Positions 26,853 through 39,691 of a stretch of 64,000 nucleotides of DNA are shown here, one piece after another. Below the pieces are notes generated by a model. It had not been told where the DNA came from, did not search any database, and saw nothing but the letters and a program-made list of their open reading frames with translations. Every line of letters starts with the position of its first letter. Position 1 is the stretch's first letter. A program made the translations under genes and the position numbers. The DNA is from Acinetobacter populi (GTDB taxonomy: Bacteria > Pseudomonadota > Gammaproteobacteria > Pseudomonadales > Moraxellaceae), in the NCBI RefSeq assembly GCF_002174125.1, contig NZ_NEXX01000003.1, positions 199,749 through 263,748 of the forward strand. The letters run 5' to 3'.

Positions 26853-27397
26853 TGGTCATCCTGCTCAAATAATACTGGGATCAAACTTTGTAAAGCCCTG
26901 CCAAGATGGCGAGCAACCATACCACGGGAAATACCTAATTGTTCAGCTGTTTCTACTTGTGTAAGATGATAAAGTTGCGTCAGAATAAATACATCCTGAC
27001 AAACTGTAGGTAATGCTTTAATCGCCTGAAGCAGCATTTTTTCATATTGATATTTAGCCAAACAAAGTTCAGGTAAAGTAAATTTTTCTAATTCTACCTC
27101 CTCAACCACATCAGAAAGTTCTGCTGTGTGATCAAAATATTGTCCGATTAATTGATCACGTCGGTATAAATCTATCGCCAGATGCATACTGATACGCTTG
27201 AGTAATGGTAAGGGTGCAGTCACGTGATCAAAGTCATCACTTTTTTTACTTAATAACCGTAAACAAGTTTCCTGAACCACTTCCATCGCAAAATTTCGGT
27301 TTCCAAAACGGGCATTAATATAATTGACCAATTCATCATGATGAATGACCAATACATTAATCATTTTTTGTTGAGAAATACCCATACAAAAATTCAA
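26849..27397 (-). CDS. ECF sigma factor (FecI-like)
   Basis: The protein has 182 residues. Region 2 (NARFGNRNFAMEVVQETCLR) and region 4 with an HTH (TQLYHLTQVETAEQLGISRG, then MVARHLGRALQS) are clear. It directs RNA polymerase to the haem receptor promoter on a signal from the FecR-type protein. A Fur box lies directly upstream. The cluster reads sigma, anti-sigma, receptor, hemO, ybaN-like, all leftward. Confidence 0.9.
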   Translation of the reverse strand: MNFCMGISQQKMINVLVIHHDELVNYINARFGNRNFAMEVVQETCLRLLSKKSDDFDHVTAPLPLLKRISMHLAIDLYRRDQLIGQYFDHTAELSDVVEEVELEKFTLPELCLAKYQYEKMLLQAIKALPTVCQDVFILTQLYHLTQVETAEQLGISRGMVARHLGRALQSLIPVLFEQDDQ

Positions 27398-27406
27398 TCA
27401 ATAAAC

Positions 27407-27425
27407 GATAATGATTATTATTCAT
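27407..27425 (-). promoter_or_regulatory. Fur box upstream of the ECF sigma gene
   Basis: GATAATGATTATTATTCAT matches the 19-bp Fur consensus (GATAATGATAATCATTATC) closely in its first 14 bases. It lies 10 bp before the sigma start, so iron-loaded Fur should repress the whole haem-uptake cluster. Confidence 0.8.
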
Positions 27426-27554
27426 TAAAATTTAAAATAACTCAAGCTGTTCCTAATAATTTATAGCGCAAAACGCATCTAATTTTACGCTCAAGAAAAT
27501 ATAATTTTATAATAAAACAAAATACATGCTTAGCTTGGCATGAACCAGAAACTT

Positions 27555-28262
27555 TCAATCTCTGGATGCCAAAATTAATCTCGCCAAATCCAAATCTTCG
27601 GCATAGGTGATTTTAATATTATCTGATCTGCCAGCAATAAGATGGACAGGAATATTCAGATGTTCCAGAGCACTTGCTTCATCGGTAACCAAAATATGTT
27701 GTGCGATGGCATTTTCCAGTGCATTAAACAAGACTGAATATTTCACAATTTGAGGAGTTTGCGCCTGCCATAACTGTTGACGATCAATGGTTTTTTCAAT
27801 TATTTGATCTTTATCTGCTTTTTTTAAGGTATCTCTGACTGGTACAGCAACAATTGCAGCCTGTTGCCCGCTCTGACAAAATTCCTGAATTTGTACAATC
27901 TGTGCCGAATGCAAACAAGGTCTAGCAGCATCATGCACCAGTACATAATCATCATCATGTGCATATTGTCGAAGATGATATAAACCTGCCAGCACCGAAT
28001 CCATACGTTCCTGACCACCATGACAGAATTGGACCGACTGCGAGAAATTAATTGTTTTGGCAAACTGATCATGTTGATCAATGGCGATCACACAACCGGC
28101 GAGTGGTAATTGATATAAGCTGTTGACTGTATGTTCAAGCACAGTCTTTCCGGCAATATGTTGGTATTGTTTTAATGCTGAGGAAGAAAAACGACGACCG
28201 GAACCAGCAGCTGGAATAACCGCCCAGAGTTTAGGGGGTACTATCTTCGTCTTCGGATTCAT
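27555..28262 (-). CDS. ispD: 2-C-methyl-D-erythritol 4-phosphate cytidylyltransferase
   Basis: The protein has 235 residues. Signatures are WAVIPAAGSGRRFSS (CTP binding), HDAARPCLH, and TDEASALEHLN near the C-terminus. It transfers CMP from CTP to MEP in the isoprenoid pathway. Its start overlaps the ftsB end by 32 bp, the common ftsB-ispD linkage. Confidence 0.95.
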   Translation of the reverse strand: MNPKTKIVPPKLWAVIPAAGSGRRFSSSALKQYQHIAGKTVLEHTVNSLYQLPLAGCVIAIDQHDQFAKTINFSQSVQFCHGGQERMDSVLAGLYHLRQYAHDDDYVLVHDAARPCLHSAQIVQIQEFCQSGQQAAIVAVPVRDTLKKADKDQIIEKTIDRQQLWQAQTPQIVKYSVLFNALENAIAQHILVTDEASALEHLNIPVHLIAGRSDNIKITYAEDLDLARLILASRD

Positions 28263-28614
28263 TCGTCAGTTCGTCTTTTGGATCAATTTTTATATCATTC
28301 AGATAAATCGGCTGATATGCACCGCTAATCATACTCATCTGAATAAATGTTTCGTGTGGTTTGATTAAACCCAGATCAAGGCGAGCATATTCTTCAACAG
28401 CTTCGGCACCATTTTTCAGGTCATAAACTTCCGCAGCCAGAATACGGTTACGCTCTCTTAATTCCTTATTGGCTTCTTCCTGCAAGCTGATATCATTCAT
28501 CAATTTTTGATGTTGATAATAGCCACTTTCACCAAACCAATACGTATATTGAAGACCTGCGACCAAAAGGATCGCAAGCCCAATAATGAATCTACCTGTT
28601 GTGGTATGCAACAT
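28231..28614 (-). CDS. ftsB: Cell division protein FtsB
   Basis: The protein has 127 residues. One N-terminal helix spans the inner membrane (FIIGLAILLVAGLQYTYWF); a coiled coil (EEANKELRERNRILAAEVYD) follows and then EEYARLDLGLIKPHETF, the conserved FtsB segment. It joins FtsL and FtsQ in the divisome. Its acidic tail (ESEDEDSTP) overlaps ispD and is longer than in enteric FtsB. Confidence 0.92.
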   Translation of the reverse strand: MLHTTTGRFIIGLAILLVAGLQYTYWFGESGYYQHQKLMNDISLQEEANKELRERNRILAAEVYDLKNGAEAVEEYARLDLGLIKPHETFIQMSMISGAYQPIYLNDIKIDPKDELTNESEDEDSTP

Positions 28615-28635
28615 AATAATTTAAAGGCCCAATAA

Positions 28636-29925
<1,290 letters not shown>

Positions 29926-29986
29926 TTATATTTCCTCAATCGTTGTTAAATCAATCAATAAAAAAAGATACGACTAAAACTATGAA

Positions 29987-32500
<2,514 letters not shown>

Positions 32501-32722
32501 TCAAATTCTCGTACAATGGCGCCAATAATCGGCATGCAATGTTTGGCAATTTTACTTTACTATGCCCCTATAAAGCAAAGCGAATTGTCGATAATTCGCA
32601 ATCAAAATCGTTAATCGGGTGAATAGAGAACATTTTAAAAATTTTTAAAAGAAAGTTTCATTTAGGCCATATTCCAAAGTAACAAAAGATTGCTATACTC
32701 ATAAACCCTTTTCAACCACTGT

Positions 32723-33205
32723 ATGCAATTGATGATGAAAATGACATTAATTAAATTTGGTTTAGTCTGCCTGATCAGCACTGTTGTCCTCAGTGCATGT
32801 GTAAAAAAAGAACAACCGGAACAAGAGCAAAGTAATAACGACACCGAAGTTCAAAACAACGAACAAGCTGAAACGACTTTACAGGAACAACCTCAGCCGC
32901 AATACACGACTTTGGAAGAAATACCTTCTGAACCTGCTGCATCTTCACATGCCAGTATCAGTGATGACCAACAAACGCTGATTTATAATGAAAATGGCCA
33001 GTCAGATGTAAAAACTGCGACAACCACTACACCAACTCAACCGAATGTCGAAAGCAAACCTAGCAGTTCGGTACCGGCTACTTCGGCCAGCAACAATACA
33101 AGTAATGCAACACCTGCAAAAGCCGCAACTGTCAATAATGAAGAAGCTGCATCAGAAGATGATGCCATTGCTACAGCCATGAAAGCTGCACAACCTGCTT
33201 TATAA
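32723..33205 (+). CDS. Putative lipoprotein, Gln/Thr/Ala-rich
   Basis: The protein has 160 residues; the signal peptide (FGLVCLISTVVLSAC) ends in a lipobox, LSAC. The rest is low-complexity and acidic (EQPEQEQSNNDTEVQNNEQ, then TTTTPTQPNVE) with no domain. Three nearby ATG codons are possible starts. An extended -10 element (TGCTATACT) lies about 30 bp upstream, and a rho-independent terminator follows the stop. The function is unknown. Confidence 0.65.
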   Translation: MQLMMKMTLIKFGLVCLISTVVLSACVKKEQPEQEQSNNDTEVQNNEQAETTLQEQPQPQYTTLEEIPSEPAASSHASISDDQQTLIYNENGQSDVKTATTTTPTQPNVESKPSSSVPATSASNNTSNATPAKAATVNNEEAASEDDAIATAMKAAQPAL

Positions 33206-33241
33206 TAAAGAATTTAAAACTTTATTTTCAACATGATTAAG

Positions 33242-33275
33242 AGTGATGCCAGTACCATGTGGCATCACTTTTTTT
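33242..33275 (+). terminator. Rho-independent terminator
   Basis: AGTGATGCCA at 33242-33251 pairs with TGGCATCACT at 33260-33269 around an 8-nt loop and is followed by a T-run. It ends the lipoprotein transcript. Confidence 0.85.
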
Positions 33276-33306
33276 GTGAATTCGGGTATGACAACCCTAA
33301 GTATTT

Positions 33307-34182
33307 TTATTGAAACTGACCAGATAAATGAATTACGCCATTTGTACCAATCAAGCGCAATGCATGTTTCCCATTCTCCAGTTCGGCAACCTCAACATTT
33401 AACTGTGGTGATGGCAAAGAGACAGGCTTTAAAAAACGAACATCCAGAGTATAAATAGGAACTGGTAAAAACTCATAAGTTCGTACCAGCATACCAAACC
33501 CATGCAATACCTTTTGTTTAAATGCCGATAATTTCCCGACAATACCAATCCAGTGAATCGGATTAAAGTCTCCAGTTAATAAAGCAAATTTCAACCCATC
33601 ATGTGCCGTTGCCTGCCATTGCCCTAGTTGTTGCCACTGCAAGTGATCCGCTTGTCTGACTTTCTTGCTTTTTTTGAAATCAGCAAGCAAAAATGCCATA
33701 TGTAAAATGGTTTCGACCAAATTGGGTTGCACACTTGTCCCTGTGATAATCTGTACCGATACTCGTGCCAGACCATATTGTTCATGGACCGAATAAACTT
33801 TGGCCTGAACCAGTAAATCTTGATGACGCGGCAAATCACCATTTATTTTTAATGTCACACCCTGATTAATGACGCTGGCTAAATTATATTTGGTCTGTAA
33901 CAACAAATCTGTGGCAAGCGCCAAGCCCCATTGTGAAACCATATGTGGTGGAATGCTTTGCTGATAACGTGATTCTGCTGCCCCACTCCATGCGATATAA
34001 TGATTGACCAGCACATCATTCGGTGCCGGAATCACTCTGGATATGACCGGGATCTGCCGCCAATCATCAATGACTTGTTGGGACTGCGTTAATTTTAAAC
34101 TACGCAATACAATTTTACCCAGCCCTTTGAAAGTTTCCTGATGATATCGCAGCAAAGAAAGTGGAAGTCGTTGCTTACTCAT
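33307..34182 (-). CDS. MaoC-like hot-dog dehydratase-type protein
   Basis: The protein has 291 residues and looks like a double hot-dog. The second half carries the hydratase-like signature TGDFNPIHWIG with a following LHGFGMLVRTYEF, which supplies the Asp and His of MaoC enzymes. The first half has NHYIAWSGAAESRYQQ. Members hydrate enoyl-CoA or act on acyl-ACP; the exact substrate is unknown. It is convergent with the lipoprotein gene. Confidence 0.75.
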   Translation of the reverse strand: MSKQRLPLSLLRYHQETFKGLGKIVLRSLKLTQSQQVIDDWRQIPVISRVIPAPNDVLVNHYIAWSGAAESRYQQSIPPHMVSQWGLALATDLLLQTKYNLASVINQGVTLKINGDLPRHQDLLVQAKVYSVHEQYGLARVSVQIITGTSVQPNLVETILHMAFLLADFKKSKKVRQADHLQWQQLGQWQATAHDGLKFALLTGDFNPIHWIGIVGKLSAFKQKVLHGFGMLVRTYEFLPVPIYTLDVRFLKPVSLPSPQLNVEVAELENGKHALRLIGTNGVIHLSGQFQ

Positions 34183-34505
34183 TTATTTTTATCCTCAACG
34201 CATGAATGTTAAAAGCAAGAAGCCTGTCTGAACTCAAACATCGCTACTTTATATACTTTGTTTGATCCAAGCTGATTTTAATTCCTTATTAAAATCAGCT
34301 AAGTTCCATAATAGAACCAATTATTAAAAATGAAAAGTCACTGATAAACATAATAAGCGCTCCTGTTAAGATTAATAAATAAAACAGACCGCAACCTTAC
34401 AAAAAGCAATGAATTTATGTTGTTTTTGTTCTATGCTATTTTAATGACAATATCCCTTCCCAATCATTGGCAACAATCCATGGCAAATAAAAGGCTGATT
34501 TAAGT
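34183..34505. other. Intergenic stretch with one long inverted repeat
   Basis: This 323-bp AT-rich gap lies between the divergent MaoC-like and moaA genes. It holds a perfect 13-bp inverted repeat, AGCTGATTTTAAT at 34270-34282 and its complement at 34288-34300, with a 5-nt loop and no T-run behind it. I see no ORF of note, no ModE-type site and no clear Moco riboswitch. Confidence 0.5.
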
Positions 34506-35528
34506 ATGACGCATCCTATAGCGTTTCCAGCATTGACGTCTTCAGTTGAGCAGAATACATCTCAACTGGTCGATCAGTTTGGACGTTATAAACAAAAATT
34601 GCGTATTTCACTCACAGATCGCTGCAATTTCCATTGTGCTTATTGTATGCCAGATCACCCGCAATGGCTGGCTAAAAAAGATTTGCTTAGTTTTGAAGAG
34701 TTATTCAGGTTTTGTCAGGTAATGGTGCAACTCGGGATTGAACATATTCGCTTAACTGGTGGCGAACCTTTAATGCGCCAAGGTGTGGTTCATTTTATTC
34801 GGGATTTGCAACAGCTCAAAACACAGGGTTTAAAACGTATTTCCATGACCAGTAATGCGTTCTATCTTAAAAAACATGCTGTTGCACTAAAACAGGCAGG
34901 CTTGGATGATATCAATATCAGTCTGGACAGTATTCAGGCAAATACTTTTTTTGCCATGACACAAAAAAATATTGAACCTGTTTTGGAAGGCATTGCCGCC
35001 GCTCAACAGGCTGGTCTGAAAATCAAATTGAATTGTGTGGTATTGGCGGATAAAAATGCCAGTGAAATTGTAGAATTGACACAATGGGCCTATCAACAGC
35101 AATTACCCTTGCGATTTATTGAGTATATGCCACTGGATCAGCCAGAACATTGGCAACGTCACAAAGTGATTAGTGAAGATGAGATTATTCAGCAACTTAA
35201 ACCCTATTTTCAGATTCAGAAGCAGCAGCGTCAACACGATCCTGCGACAATTTATCGTTTAAATGATCACTATGAACTAGGTGTTATTTCCACCATTAGC
35301 AAGCCCTTTTGCCAAAGCTGCAATCGTTTGCGCTTAACTGCCACAGGTGAACTATTTACGTGTTTATTTGCCAATACAGGGACAGCATTACGTGATTTGC
35401 TACAACCAAATCGGGAACAATTCTTGCTTGCAACCATTCGGCAGGCTGTTTGGCATAAAAAAGCCGGTTTTATTGCACAGCAACAGGCGCCGCTGCGTAA
35501 AATCAGTATGCATGCCATTGGCGGTTAA
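34506..35528 (+). CDS. moaA: GTP 3',8-cyclase (molybdopterin synthesis A)
   Basis: The protein has 340 residues. The radical-SAM cluster CNFHCAYC is at about residue 38, followed by LTGGEPLMRQG. The second cluster is in CQSCNRLRLTATGELFTCLF, and the C-terminal GG is present, as needed for activity. With MoaC it turns GTP into cyclic pyranopterin monophosphate. It opens the moa/moe run. Confidence 0.96.
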   Translation: MTHPIAFPALTSSVEQNTSQLVDQFGRYKQKLRISLTDRCNFHCAYCMPDHPQWLAKKDLLSFEELFRFCQVMVQLGIEHIRLTGGEPLMRQGVVHFIRDLQQLKTQGLKRISMTSNAFYLKKHAVALKQAGLDDINISLDSIQANTFFAMTQKNIEPVLEGIAAAQQAGLKIKLNCVVLADKNASEIVELTQWAYQQQLPLRFIEYMPLDQPEHWQRHKVISEDEIIQQLKPYFQIQKQQRQHDPATIYRLNDHYELGVISTISKPFCQSCNRLRLTATGELFTCLFANTGTALRDLLQPNREQFLLATIRQAVWHKKAGFIAQQQAPLRKISMHAIGG

Positions 35529-35599
35529 TACAGATGATGAATAGATGCGTTGGATAAATTCATCTGAATGAATATTTTGATAGATATAGGTGAGTATTG

Positions 35600-35848
35600 A
35601 TGTCACAGGTAACTTTTGAATTTTATGGCGTATTGGCAGATGTTGCTGAAACCACCGAATATACGCTTGAAATAAAATTGCCAACATTACTTGCCGATGC
35701 GTTAGCGACGCTAGTCACAGATAAACCGCAGATTGAAGCACATCTGGAACGCTGTGCTTGCGCGATTGGCGATAGCATTGTGCGTCGAGATACTGTGCTT
35801 TCACAAAATACATTGGTCGCTTTATTACCTCCTGTTGCTGGAGGTTAA
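35600..35848 (+). CDS. moaD: Molybdopterin synthase small subunit
   Basis: The ATG at 35600 gives 82 residues ending in PPVAGG, the C-terminal Gly-Gly that receives sulfur as a thiocarboxylate. The ubiquitin-like fold is suggested by VTFEFYGVLADVA and the size. It works with MoaE, encoded 7 bp downstream. Confidence 0.93.
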   Translation: MSQVTFEFYGVLADVAETTEYTLEIKLPTLLADALATLVTDKPQIEAHLERCACAIGDSIVRRDTVLSQNTLVALLPPVAGG

Positions 35849-35855
35849 TCTAATC

Positions 35856-36362
35856 ATGACTACTATCAATGCCGACCTTGCCCGTATTCAGGAGCATACG
35901 ATTGATCTTGATCAATTACTGGCCATGTCTGACTTTCCCGAATGTGGTGGTTTGGCCCTGTTTGTCGGTACAGTACGGAATCATCATCAAGGCAAATCGG
36001 TTAAAAGTCTAAAATATACTGCCTATAAACCCTTGGCAGAAAAAATGATTCGGGAAATCGAACAGGACATTGCAGAAAAATATGCTATCCCCTATGTTCG
36101 TGTGGTACATCGTATCGGACATTTAGAGATTGGTGAAGTCGCTATTTATGCTGTTGCCCGTGCCGAGCATCGTCGTGAAGCTTTTGCTGCCTGTGAAGAT
36201 GCGGTAGAACGAGTCAAACATGAAGTTCCTGTCTGGAAGCAGGAGTTTTATCATGATGGTACCAGCATTTTTGTCGAGGGTTGCTGTATTCGCCGGGATG
36301 TTGCAGACATTGCACAGGAAAAACATCATCATGCAACACATGAACATTGCCATCATGATTAA
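35856..36362 (+). CDS. moaE: Molybdopterin synthase large subunit
   Basis: The ATG at 35856 gives 168 residues. The conserved segments are CGGLALFVGTVRNHHQGK, KYTAYKPLAEKMI, HRIGHLEIGEVAIYA and EVPVWKQEFY. With MoaD it inserts dithiolene sulfur into the precursor. The C-terminus carries a His-rich extension (HHHATHEHCHHD), absent from standard MoaE and of unknown purpose. Confidence 0.94.
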   Translation: MTTINADLARIQEHTIDLDQLLAMSDFPECGGLALFVGTVRNHHQGKSVKSLKYTAYKPLAEKMIREIEQDIAEKYAIPYVRVVHRIGHLEIGEVAIYAVARAEHRREAFAACEDAVERVKHEVPVWKQEFYHDGTSIFVEGCCIRRDVADIAQEKHHHATHEHCHHD

Positions 36363-36459
36363 TCCAACCGTTTGCCTAAATGTTATGGATCTGCTGTATT
36401 GAATTAAAGCTTAAGATTGTTTTGAAATTTGAGATTGCTTTTAAGTTTGAGATTATTCT

Positions 36460-37383
36460 ATGAAAAATGTTGGCATGAAGCCTGAAAGTTACCGTATTGC
36501 TACCGCCAGTAGCGAGTTACTGGCACCCGCACATTGTATTCAATTGCTAAGAGATGGCAACACCGAAAAAGGCGATGCGCTGAAAACTGCACGTATCGCA
36601 GGAATTTTGGCAGCAAAACGTACTGATGAACTGATTCCCTTATGCCATCCGCTACCAATTTATCGCGCTGATATTGATTTTGAATTACTGGCAGATCGGG
36701 TAATTATTCGTGCCAGTGTAGAAACCATCGCACCGACTGGCGTAGAGATGGAAGCCCTGACAGCAGCAAGTCTGGCAGCCTTGACCATTTATGATATGCT
36801 CAAGCCGCATTGTGAACCGGAAGAACTGATCATTCAGCAATGTAAACTGGACGTTAAAAAAGGCGGAAAATCACATTATAAACGTCATTTACGTCAGGCG
36901 GTGTCGGCTGCGGTAATTGTCCTCTCCGATACTGTCGCAGCAGGTCGCAAACCAGATACCGCAGGAAAATCCGTTCTTGAGAGCTTAACAGCAGCAGGAT
37001 TTGACCCAATTCATTATCAGATTCTACCTGACGAATCAGAACAACTCAAAGCATTGGTACTGGAATTAAGCCAATCCTATGCCTGTATTATTACCGTGGG
37101 CGGTACAGGAATTGGCAAACGAGATATTACTGTTGAAACCTTACAACCCTTATTACACCGAGAACTCAATGGTTTAATGGAAGCTGCCCGTGCCTTCGGA
37201 CAAAAACGCACCCCTTATGCAGCACTTTCCCGTGGTATTGCCGGCTTTATTGACCGTTCCTTAGTCATCACTTTACCGGGCAGTCGCGGTGGTGCCAGTG
37301 AATCCATGGCAGCCATCTTACCTGCATTGGTACATATTTTTGACGTATGTCGCGATCTTCCTCATCCTGGAGGTTATGAATGA
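36460..37383 (+). CDS. moaCB: Fused MoaC-MoaB protein
   Basis: The protein has 307 residues. Residues 1-145 are MoaC (GDALKTARIAGILAAKRTDE, LIPLCHPLPI, ASVETIAPTGVEMEALTAAS). Residues 150-305 are a MoaB/MogA-type domain (VIVLSDTVAAGRKPDTAGK, ITVGGTGIGKRDITVE, LPGSRGGASESM). The fusion joins cPMP formation with molybdopterin adenylylation/metal steps. It overlaps moeA by 4 bp (ATGA). Confidence 0.95.
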   Translation: MKNVGMKPESYRIATASSELLAPAHCIQLLRDGNTEKGDALKTARIAGILAAKRTDELIPLCHPLPIYRADIDFELLADRVIIRASVETIAPTGVEMEALTAASLAALTIYDMLKPHCEPEELIIQQCKLDVKKGGKSHYKRHLRQAVSAAVIVLSDTVAAGRKPDTAGKSVLESLTAAGFDPIHYQILPDESEQLKALVLELSQSYACIITVGGTGIGKRDITVETLQPLLHRELNGLMEAARAFGQKRTPYAALSRGIAGFIDRSLVITLPGSRGGASESMAAILPALVHIFDVCRDLPHPGGYE

Positions 37384-38612
37384 GCTGCGAGCATGGCAAC
37401 CTGATCAGTCTGGATGAGGCTTTGGCGCATTATTACCAGATACAATCACTCTCATCATGTGATTTATCATTGTTACAGGCACATCAACATATTCTGGCAG
37501 ATGATGTGGTGTCGCCGGTAGCTTTACCATTATTTACCCAAAGTGCAGTCGATGGTTATGCGCTACGCCAGAGTGATATTGCTGCTGGACAAACAGAGTT
37601 TGAACTGATTGGTGAAATTCGCGCAGGGATTGAAGAACATTTTGAGTTAGAAGCGGGACAAGCCTTGCGTATTTTTACCGGTGGTCGTCTTCCGGAGTCG
37701 GCAGATACCGTGGCAAGACAGGAAATTGTCAGTAGAAACCAGAATAAAATCGTTTTAACTCAAAAAATTGCAGTTGGTGCAGATATTCGTTATCAGGGTG
37801 AAGAGCTCAAACAAGGTACGTTATTGGCACAACGTGGACAGTATTTAAATAGCAACCTAATTGCAGCATTAAGCATGGCAGGTGTCCAGCATGTTACCGT
37901 ACATCGCCAACCCAAGATTGCCGTATTAATCACCGGAGATGAGGTCAGTACACAACTGGACAATGATGCCAAAGTATTTGATGCCAATAGTCCGATGATC
38001 CTGACCTGGTTAAAAGAGCAAGGTTTACAGCAGGTAGATTTACAGCATGTGGTTGATGACAGACAACAGCTTGAATTCGCCCTGTCTCATGCCTTAAATT
38101 ATTATGATCTGGTGATCACCACAGGTGGTGTTTCCGTTGGAGACTATGATCTGATCCGCCCTGTTTCCATGGCATTAGGCGCCGAGGAAATTTTCTGGCA
38201 AGTGGCGCAAAAACCCGGCAAACCATTGTATTTTGCCCGTTATCAAGCCAACCAACAGCTTACTCAACAACGCTCGTATTTAATCGGACTACCGGGTAAT
38301 CCTGCGGCAGTGCTCATCGGCCTGACCATTCATGTAGCAACCATTTTGCGTGCCTTGCAAGGTGCAAGTCAAATTCAGCCAATCTGGCAAAAAGCAACAG
38401 TTGACTTAAGCCAGATTAAAACGGATTCCCGTGAACAATTGTTAAGAATGAAACTGTCCTGTTCAGCACATGGACAATTACAGTTAATTCCCTTGAAAAA
38501 GCAGCAATCACATATGCTAAGCAATTTAAATCAGGCCAATGCAATTGCACGAATTAAAGCAGGACCGGCGCATGCACAACACTCAAATTTAGTTGAATTT
38601 ATTGCTTTATAA
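37380..38612 (+). CDS. moeA: Molybdopterin molybdenumtransferase
   Basis: The protein has 410 residues. It shows SAVDGYALRQSDI, RIFTGGRLPESADTVARQE, the VVITTGGVSVGDYDL loop and LPGNPAAVLIGL. It inserts molybdate into adenylylated molybdopterin. Start overlap with moaCB implies coupled translation. Confidence 0.95.
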   Translation: MSCEHGNLISLDEALAHYYQIQSLSSCDLSLLQAHQHILADDVVSPVALPLFTQSAVDGYALRQSDIAAGQTEFELIGEIRAGIEEHFELEAGQALRIFTGGRLPESADTVARQEIVSRNQNKIVLTQKIAVGADIRYQGEELKQGTLLAQRGQYLNSNLIAALSMAGVQHVTVHRQPKIAVLITGDEVSTQLDNDAKVFDANSPMILTWLKEQGLQQVDLQHVVDDRQQLEFALSHALNYYDLVITTGGVSVGDYDLIRPVSMALGAEEIFWQVAQKPGKPLYFARYQANQQLTQQRSYLIGLPGNPAAVLIGLTIHVATILRALQGASQIQPIWQKATVDLSQIKTDSREQLLRMKLSCSAHGQLQLIPLKKQQSHMLSNLNQANAIARIKAGPAHAQHSNLVEFIAL

Positions 38613-38651
38613 ATATTGAGATAAAACTCATCATACATGCACTCTTAAAAG

Positions 38652-39251
38652 CTAATGATGATCCAGTTCCGACCAGTGGTTGATACTATGCGGTTGCTGC
38701 TCTGTGAGAGCAAAGTATGCCGTGCAGACCTTTAACTTGGCAAAACAACGATATAAACTGTAATCCTGCTGTTTGATGCGTTGTTGTAATAGACTATCTA
38801 CGCTGCGGTGCATCAGGCACAAAGGATATAGCGCTTGCTGTCCAAAAACTGCATAACATAGTGGACTATGCTGTTGTTGTACAGTAGCAACCATGGTATC
38901 AAGTAATTTGGTCGGCACTTGGTACAGATCGCAAGGCACAAATAAAATCCAGTCCTGCCGACTATATTGCCACGCACTGTGCATTCCCATCATCGGTCCA
39001 AAAAAACCCCTTTCAATATCGGTAAAAATGGCAATATTCGGGTCATATGCCTGATAAATCTCGTGATCACGATGACTATTAATCCAAAGCTGTTGTACCT
39101 GTGGCTGAATCACCTCAACTAGTTTTTCCAGTTGTCTTTGTTGCCCATCAAAACATTGCAATAATTTATTGCAACCCTGCATACGACTGGCCTGACCACC
39201 AGCTAGGATTACTGCATCACACTGCTGCTTGATCTCATGACTTAACAACAT
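38652..39251 (-). CDS. mobA: Molybdenum cofactor guanylyltransferase
   Basis: The protein has 199 residues. The nucleotide loop is VILAGGQASRMQGCNK and the second site is LFVPCDLYQVP. It adds GMP to make the guanine dinucleotide form of Moco, as used by DMSO-reductase-type enzymes. It is divergent from the modE gene. Confidence 0.88.
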   Translation of the reverse strand: MLLSHEIKQQCDAVILAGGQASRMQGCNKLLQCFDGQQRQLEKLVEVIQPQVQQLWINSHRDHEIYQAYDPNIAIFTDIERGFFGPMMGMHSAWQYSRQDWILFVPCDLYQVPTKLLDTMVATVQQQHSPLCYAVFGQQALYPLCLMHRSVDSLLQQRIKQQDYSLYRCFAKLKVCTAYFALTEQQPHSINHWSELDHH

Positions 39252-39333
39252 CTTGCCGACTCCCCTAATCCAACCTATAGTAAATGTGTATGAACCATTA
39301 CATACAAAAACCGCTTCCTGATCAGGACAAAAA

Positions 39334-39687
39334 ATGCCACATTCGATTCAATCACATCTACGCTTACGCATCTTATATGATGAACACATTGCTATTGGTC
39401 CCGGTAAAGCCGAGTTACTCGAGGCCATCCAGCGTACCGGTTCAATTTCACAGGCAGCCAAAAGCATGAACATGAGTTACCGCCGGGCTTGGCAACTGGT
39501 TGACACCATGAATCAGTGCTTTGCATCGGCACTGGTCGAAACCCAGACAGGTGGAACACATGGCGGTGGTGCAGTTGTTACGCCAATTGGACAGCAAATT
39601 CTGCAATCCTTCCGTGAAATGGAACAACATGCCAAACAAAGTATGGAGTCATATGTTGCACAAATCAGCCAGCATTTAAAGGCTTAG
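39334..39687 (+). CDS. modE: ModE-like DNA-binding protein, single domain
   Basis: The protein has 117 residues. The HTH is LLEAIQRTGSISQAAKSMNM then SYRRAWQLVDTMN, typical of the ModE N-terminal domain, and GGTHGGGAVVTPIG forms the wing. Full ModE has two molybdate-binding Mop/TOBE domains after it; these are absent here. It probably regulates the TonB-mod unit through the operator at 44399-44430. How it senses molybdate is unclear. Confidence 0.85.
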   Translation: MPHSIQSHLRLRILYDEHIAIGPGKAELLEAIQRTGSISQAAKSMNMSYRRAWQLVDTMNQCFASALVETQTGGTHGGGAVVTPIGQQILQSFREMEQHAKQSMESYVAQISQHLKA

Positions 39688-39691
39688 CCAT

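Noticed and set aside
34270..34300. Moco riboswitch or terminator upstream of moaA
   Set aside because: It is only a simple inverted repeat without T-run; the conserved Moco RNA elements could not be found.
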